The notes beneath the pieces are model-generated. The model was not told the DNA's origin and did not search any database. It worked only from the letters and a program-made list of their open reading frames with translations. A stretch of 35,361 bases of DNA. It comes from an uncultured Clostridia bacterium (lineage in GTDB: Bacteria; Bacillota; Clostridia; Oscillospirales; Oscillospiraceae). The stretch is from NCBI GenBank assembly GCA_945949735.1, contig CAMFFO010000001.1, positions 1 to 35,361 of the forward strand, written 5' to 3'. Position 1 is the stretch's first letter. The number at the start of each line of letters is the position of its first letter. The position numbers and the translations under genes are program-made. Shown in pieces: positions 31,811 to 35,361 of the stretch.

Positions 31811-32158
31811 ATGCCTAGAAAGTACACAATACGAAGTAAAGAGGAAAAGCTCTCTGTTGTGAAGCGAAACCTATCCGGAGAATCAGCATGCTCTTTAGCA
31901 AGAGAACTCGGTTGCGACGATAGACAAATTAGAGATTGGGTAAAACTTTACCAATCAGAAGGTGAAGCCGGCCTCGAGCCTAAGAAGAAGCCTGGCAATC
32001 CTCTTTCAAGATATGAGCGCCGGAAAGAATTGACCTACGAAGAACAATTGCAATATCAGATTGAACTACTCAAGCGTGAGTTGGTCAAGAAAGAGGCGGA
32101 GGTACTTCGCCTAAAAAAACGGAACGAACGAAAGGGGGGCGATGCCCAAAAAAGATGA
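31811..32158 (+). CDS. IS3-family transposase OrfA
   Basis: A 115-residue protein: helix-turn-helix (SGESACSLARELGCDDRQIRDWVKLYQSEG) followed by a leucine-zipper-like coiled coil (QLQYQIELLKRELVKKEAEVLRLKK). It binds the IS ends. GGAGGTGGTAAT precedes the ATG. The last codons run over A6G (32148-32154), and its stop overlaps the orfB ATG. Confidence 0.92.
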   Translation: MPRKYTIRSKEEKLSVVKRNLSGESACSLARELGCDDRQIRDWVKLYQSEGEAGLEPKKKPGNPLSRYERRKELTYEEQLQYQIELLKRELVKKEAEVLRLKKRNERKGGDAQKR

Positions 32159-33030
32159 TTCAGGAGATGTATGCTGAAATTCAAAGACAAACGGACAAGC
32201 ATTCTGTCAGTGAACTGTGCAGCATTTACGGTGTTTCCCGCAGCGGTTACTATAAGTGGCTAAAACGAGCCGGACAACTAAATCAATATGAAAAAACGCA
32301 TGAGATACTGGATCAATATGTCCTGGACATCCATTCCCACCACCCAATGATGGGATATCGGCAGATCAGGGATAAACTGCGCCTTGAATTTGGTTGGATT
32401 GTCAGTGATCCTACTGTTTGGAAATCTATGAAACGGCTTGGAATACACGGTTACACCCGCCGTCGCAAAACTGCGGCTGCAGGAACGAACTTGGAACATG
32501 TGCGTTATTCCAATGTCCTAAACAGGAAATTTAAGGCTGATCGTCCCTTGGAGAAGGTTGTAACCGATGTTACATATATCAAGCATAACGGCAAGTGGTA
32601 TTATCTTGCAGGCTATCTGGATCTGTTCAACAACGAGATCGTAGAATGGGAACTCAGCGACACCTTTGACAACTTCCTGGTTATGAAACCAGCTGAGCGC
32701 CTCCTGAAAAGAAAAATGAGCACCGAACACCAAGTCCTTTTGCACAGCGACCAAGGTGTCCAGTACTCATCAGCAGGTTATTGCAACCTACTTAAAAAAT
32801 ACAATGTAATTCAAAGTATGTCAAGAGCCGGTAACCCGCATGACAACGCAGTTATGGAAAGTTTTTGGGGAAGGTTCAAGGATACGCTGCGGAAACACTT
32901 CCGTTACTGGGAGAGCGATGACCTAAAAGCAACTATTGAACAAGCAATCTATTATTTTAACAACGAGCGGCCGGTTCGTAAACTAAAAGGAAAACCACCA
33001 GTCCTGTTTAGAACAGAACTGGTGGCATAA
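32155..33030 (+). CDS. IS3-family transposase OrfB
   Basis: A 291-residue integrase-core transposase with a complete catalytic triad: D138 (VTDVTYI), D199 (LHSDQG) and E235 (NAVMESFWGRFK), with the 35-residue D-E spacing of the family, preceded by the HTH_21 region (HHPMMGYRQIRDKL). It lies in the -1 frame relative to orfA. An OrfAB fusion could arise by slippage on the six-A run, or OrfB could start at its own ATG through the ATGA overlap. No frameshift or stop disrupts it. Confidence 0.93.
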   Translation: MIQEMYAEIQRQTDKHSVSELCSIYGVSRSGYYKWLKRAGQLNQYEKTHEILDQYVLDIHSHHPMMGYRQIRDKLRLEFGWIVSDPTVWKSMKRLGIHGYTRRRKTAAAGTNLEHVRYSNVLNRKFKADRPLEKVVTDVTYIKHNGKWYYLAGYLDLFNNEIVEWELSDTFDNFLVMKPAERLLKRKMSTEHQVLLHSDQGVQYSSAGYCNLLKKYNVIQSMSRAGNPHDNAVMESFWGRFKDTLRKHFRYWESDDLKATIEQAIYYFNNERPVRKLKGKPPVLFRTELVA

Positions 33031-33147
33031 GAAATTTTGTGTCTACTAACTATTGACTACTTCAGGAGCTTTCACTCCGACACGACTTCCGATATAATTT
33101 TTCTCTGCACCAACGATTGGCATGGAGCTGAAATTGGGGGCCTCATT

Positions 33148-33729
33148 TTATTCAACTGCGGAAAGGATCCGTTTTACAAGCTGCTCCCTTCCGTCCCCTT
33201 TTTCGGCAGAGAAGGGGATGACCTCAACATTCCCGGGAAGCTCCAGATCCTGACGGATGATATCCAGGTTTGGCTGGAGTTCGCTCTTTTTCAGCTTGTC
33301 CATTTTATTGGCCACAACCACAAAGGGGCATCCGGAATCCAGAAACCATTTCGCCATGGTCACATCGTTATTCGTGGGCGGATGGCGGTAGTCCACGATC
33401 AGAACGCCCAGATCAATGCGCCCCGCCGCGAAATACTCCTCCATCAGCCGTCCCCAGCGCTCTTTTTCGCTTTGGGAAACCTTGGCGAATCCATATCCGG
33501 GCAAATCCACCAGGTAGCATTTCCGATCAATGACAAAATAGTTCACATGGACGGTTTTTCCGGGCTTATCCCCTACCCTGGCAAAATTCTTTCGTTGCAG
33601 GAGCCGGTTGATGACCGAGGATTTTCCTACATTGGACTTGCCGGCAAAGGCAATCTCCGGCAAACGGTTCTTGGGGAAATCCGCCGAAGAGGCCGCGGAG
33701 ATCAGGAATTCCACATTCTGAAAATTCAT
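33148..33729 (-). CDS. engB: Ribosome biogenesis GTPase EngB (YsxC/YihA)
   Basis: A 193-residue TRAFAC GTPase required for 50S ribosome assembly: G1 GKSNVGKSS, G2 region GKTVHVNY, G3 DLPGYGFAKV, G4 ANKMDK, G5 FSAEKGDG. Start ATG 33727-33729 is preceded by AGGTGG; a GTG just upstream directly follows the lon stop. It lies 9 bp after lon, the usual clostridial pairing. No complete terminator is found between its stop and the insertion sequence. Confidence 0.96.
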   Translation of the reverse strand: MNFQNVEFLISAASSADFPKNRLPEIAFAGKSNVGKSSVINRLLQRKNFARVGDKPGKTVHVNYFVIDRKCYLVDLPGYGFAKVSQSEKERWGRLMEEYFAAGRIDLGVLIVDYRHPPTNNDVTMAKWFLDSGCPFVVVANKMDKLKKSELQPNLDIIRQDLELPGNVEVIPFSAEKGDGREQLVKRILSAVE

Positions 33730-33738
33730 AAGCTCCAC

Positions 33739-35361
33739 CTACTGACGCAGGCCAGGCTTTCTGGCCTTGGCCCTCACTTCCTCCGGAAGGTCTGTGTAGA
33801 GTGCGGGGGAAATCTCCCCCTGGCGGTTCAGTGCGGCGTTAAGAACGGTATCCACGCTCTGGCAGCAGATAAAGTTCAGCTGCTTCCGGACGCTTTGATC
33901 GATTTCTTCCAGGTCCCGTTCATTGTCCTTGGGGATCAGGACGGTGGTAATCCCATGGCGAAGGGCCGCCATGGTTTTCTCTTTCAATCCCCCGATCCGC
34001 AGAACCCGTCCCCGAATGGAAATCTCCCCGGTCATGGCCACATCCCTTCGAACGGTGACACCTGTCAATGCGGAAACCAGCGCGGTGCATACCGTAACGC
34101 CAGCCGACGGCCCATCCTTGGGAACAGCCCCCTCCGGGAAATGAACGTGGATATCCTTTGTTTTGTAGAAGTCCACTGCAACCCCCAGCTTCTGGGCATT
34201 GGCGCGAATATAACTCATGGCTGCGTGGACAGACTCCTTCATCACATCGCCCAGGTTTCCGGTAAGCTCCAGCTTGCCGGAGCCATCCATCACATTGACT
34301 TCAACCTCCAGGGTTTCTCCTCCGACTGCAGTCCAGGCCAGCCCTGTAACCAATCCAACCTGGTCCGTACAGGGAAGCCGGTCGGGCAGATACTTCCGCA
34401 CCCCAAGAAAGCCTTCCAGGTTTCCTCCGGTAACTGAAATCCGTTTCGGCGCCTCCTGAGACAGCAGCTGCATATCCGCTTTTCGGCAGATTTCTCCGAA
34501 ACAGCGTTCCAGGCTCCGGACACCGGATTCCCGGGTGTAGCAGGAAATGATTTCGCGGATGGCATCCTCCGAAATCCGGAGCTGGGTCTTTTTCAGCCCG
34601 TGCTTCTCCAGCTGCTTGGGAATCAGATGATTTTTGGAGATCATCACCTTTTCCTCGTCGGTATAGGAGCCCAGCTCAATAACCTCCATCCGATCAAGCA
34701 AAGGTCTCGGAACAGTATCCAGCGTATTGGCGGTGGTGATGAACATTACATCCGACAGATCAACAGGGATTTCCAGATAATGATCCCGATAGGTGCGGTT
34801 CTGCTCTCCATCCAGAACCTCCAGCAGCGCAGCACCGGGATCTCCACGGTAGTCGGAACCCATTTTATCGATCTCATCCAGCAACAGGACAGGATTCAGG
34901 CTTCCCGCCTGGATCAGCGCGGAAACAATGCGGCCCGGCATGGCTCCCACATAGGTCTTGCGGTGTCCGCGGATATCCGCCTCGTCATGGACTCCTCCAA
35001 GGGAAATTCTCGCCAGTTTTCGGTTCAGACTCCGCGCAATGGAAAAAGCCACCGAGGTTTTTCCCACGCCGGGAGGCCCAACCAGGCAGATGATCTGCGG
35101 AGGCATGGTTGGTGCCATTTGACGAACCGCAAGGGTTTCGAGGATGCGCTCCTTGACCTTGTCCAGGCCGAAATGATCCTTGTCCAGGATCTTTCTGGCC
35201 GAGGAAACATCGATCCGTTCCTTGGTTTTCGTATTCCAGGGAAGCTCCAGGACAGTATCCAGATAATTGCGCAGCACAGCCGCCTCCGATGAGCCGAAAG
35301 GCTGCTTCTTCAACCGCTCTGTATCCTTCAGGAGTTTCTTTTCCGATTCGGAATCCAGATG
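33739..35361 (-). CDS. lon: ATP-dependent protease Lon, N-terminal part outside the window
   Basis: The C-terminal 540 codons of LonA; the frame is open to the right edge, so the N-terminal substrate-binding domain lies beyond it. Visible are the AAA+ module with Walker [10 protein letters not shown], Walker [10 protein letters not shown] and arginine-finger region [11 protein letters not shown], and the protease domain with the Ser-Lys dyad (Ser in [11 protein letters not shown], Lys in [11 protein letters not shown]). Lon degrades damaged and regulatory proteins. A leucine TTG at 35311-35313 is not a real start: upstream residues ([11 protein letters not shown]) continue the family sequence. 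Confidence 0.96.
   Translation of the reverse strand, partial: HLDSESEKKLLKDTERLKKQPFGSSEAAVLRNYLDTVLELPWNTKTKERIDVSSARKILDKDHFGLDKVKERILETLAVRQMAPTMPPQIICLVGPPGVGKTSVAFSIARSLNRKLARISLGGVHDEADIRGHRKTYVGAMPGRIVSALIQAGSLNPVLLLDEIDKMGSDYRGDPGAALLEVLDGEQNRTYRDHYLEIPVDLSDVMFITTANTLDTVPRPLLDRMEVIELGSYTDEEKVMISKNHLIPKQLEKHGLKKTQLRISEDAIREIISCYTRESGVRSLERCFGEICRKADMQLLSQEAPKRISVTGGNLEGFLGVRKYLPDRLPCTDQVGLVTGLAWTAVGGETLEVEVNVMDGSGKLELTGNLGDVMKESVHAAMSYIRANAQKLGVAVDFYKTKDIHVHFPEGAVPKDGPSAGVTVCTALVSALTGVTVRRDVAMTGEISIRGRVLRIGGLKEKTMAALRHGITTVLIPKDNERDLEEIDQSVRKQLNFICCQSVDTVLNAALNRQGEISPALYTDLPEEVRAKARKPGLRQ

Larger units (their letters stand above)
31751..33048 (+). mobile_element. IS3-family insertion sequence, intact
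   Basis: About 1.3 kb with overlapping orfA and orfB of IS3 type. Imperfect terminal repeats TGGTAGACACGAAA (left) and TAGTAGACACAAAA (right, inverted). No 3-4 bp target duplication is visible at these boundaries (TAA versus ACT), so either the exact ends differ by a few bases or one flank has been altered. Both ORFs are intact, so transposition may still be possible. Lower GC than the host genes. Confidence 0.85.

Noticed and set aside
31746..33055. Longer IS boundaries based on AATA at both ends
   Set aside because: Extending the terminal repeats requires a gap and still gives no target duplication; the shorter GTAGACAC-based ends are simpler.
33037..34437. 466-codon open frame on the plus strand
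   Set aside because: It is antisense to engB and lon, whose motifs are unmistakable, and has no recognisable domain.
1..35361. CRISPR array, prophage or toxin-antitoxin module
   Set aside because: No regularly spaced repeats, no cas, phage structural or integrase genes, and no recognisable toxin-antitoxin pair on either strand.

Overview
The window looks like chromosome of a spore-forming Firmicute of class Clostridia, most likely an Oscillospirales-type gut anaerobe. This rests on the complete eight-gene spoIIIA operon, the Clostridia-typical order spoIIIA - asp23 - nusB - xseA - xseB - ispA, ECF-type vitamin uptake, a small ferredoxin:thioredoxin-reductase-like protein, sigma-A promoters with 16-17 bp spacers and GGAGG ribosome binding sites. 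No single marker fixes genus or species.

Layout. Positions 1-725 hold three tRNA genes (Leu-CAG cut by the edge, Ser-UGA, Ser-GCU), each with a readable promoter, and a 64-residue Cys-rich protein. Positions 787-3995 run rightwards: an acetyltransferase remnant, asnA, and a zinc-ribbon membrane protein with a TPM-domain protein. From 12795 leftwards to 4112 lie spoIIIAA-AH, an Asp23 protein with its own promoter, nusB, a TsaD-like paralog, xseA, xseB and ispA, with most genes overlapping or nearly touching. Positions 12796-13374 have no convincing gene but hold a structured minus-strand element. Next come an ECF S-component, ftsK/spoIIIE, a divergent UppP-family protein and tepA (all leftwards), then ybaK and a TSCPD-domain gene (rightwards).

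Positions 19312-31653 form an L-arabinose / arabinoside locus. A divergent araR regulator faces a six-gene leftward operon: sugar ABC ATPase, permease, binding lipoprotein, second permease, GH51 arabinofuranosidase and a Cys-rich DUF6171-like protein. A separately transcribed araA and a convergent GH2 glycosidase follow. Neither glycosidase has a signal peptide, so the logic is uptake of arabinose or short arabinosides, intracellular hydrolysis, then isomerisation to ribulose. araB and araD are not in the window. A perfect 16-bp palindrome of AraR type overlaps the -35 box of the ABC operon.

An intact IS3-family element (31751-33048) sits between araR and the leftward lon - engB pair, with lon running off the right edge. 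A 154-bp MITE-like element with near-perfect 8-bp target duplication lies just upstream of araA.

Most of the window is ordinary core genome plus a sugar locus. The least explained parts are the minus-strand structured element at 13145-13323, the UppP homolog that lacks catalytic residues, and the Cys-rich gene translationally coupled to the arabinofuranosidase. I see no CRISPR array, prophage, or clearly new defence or biosynthetic system.
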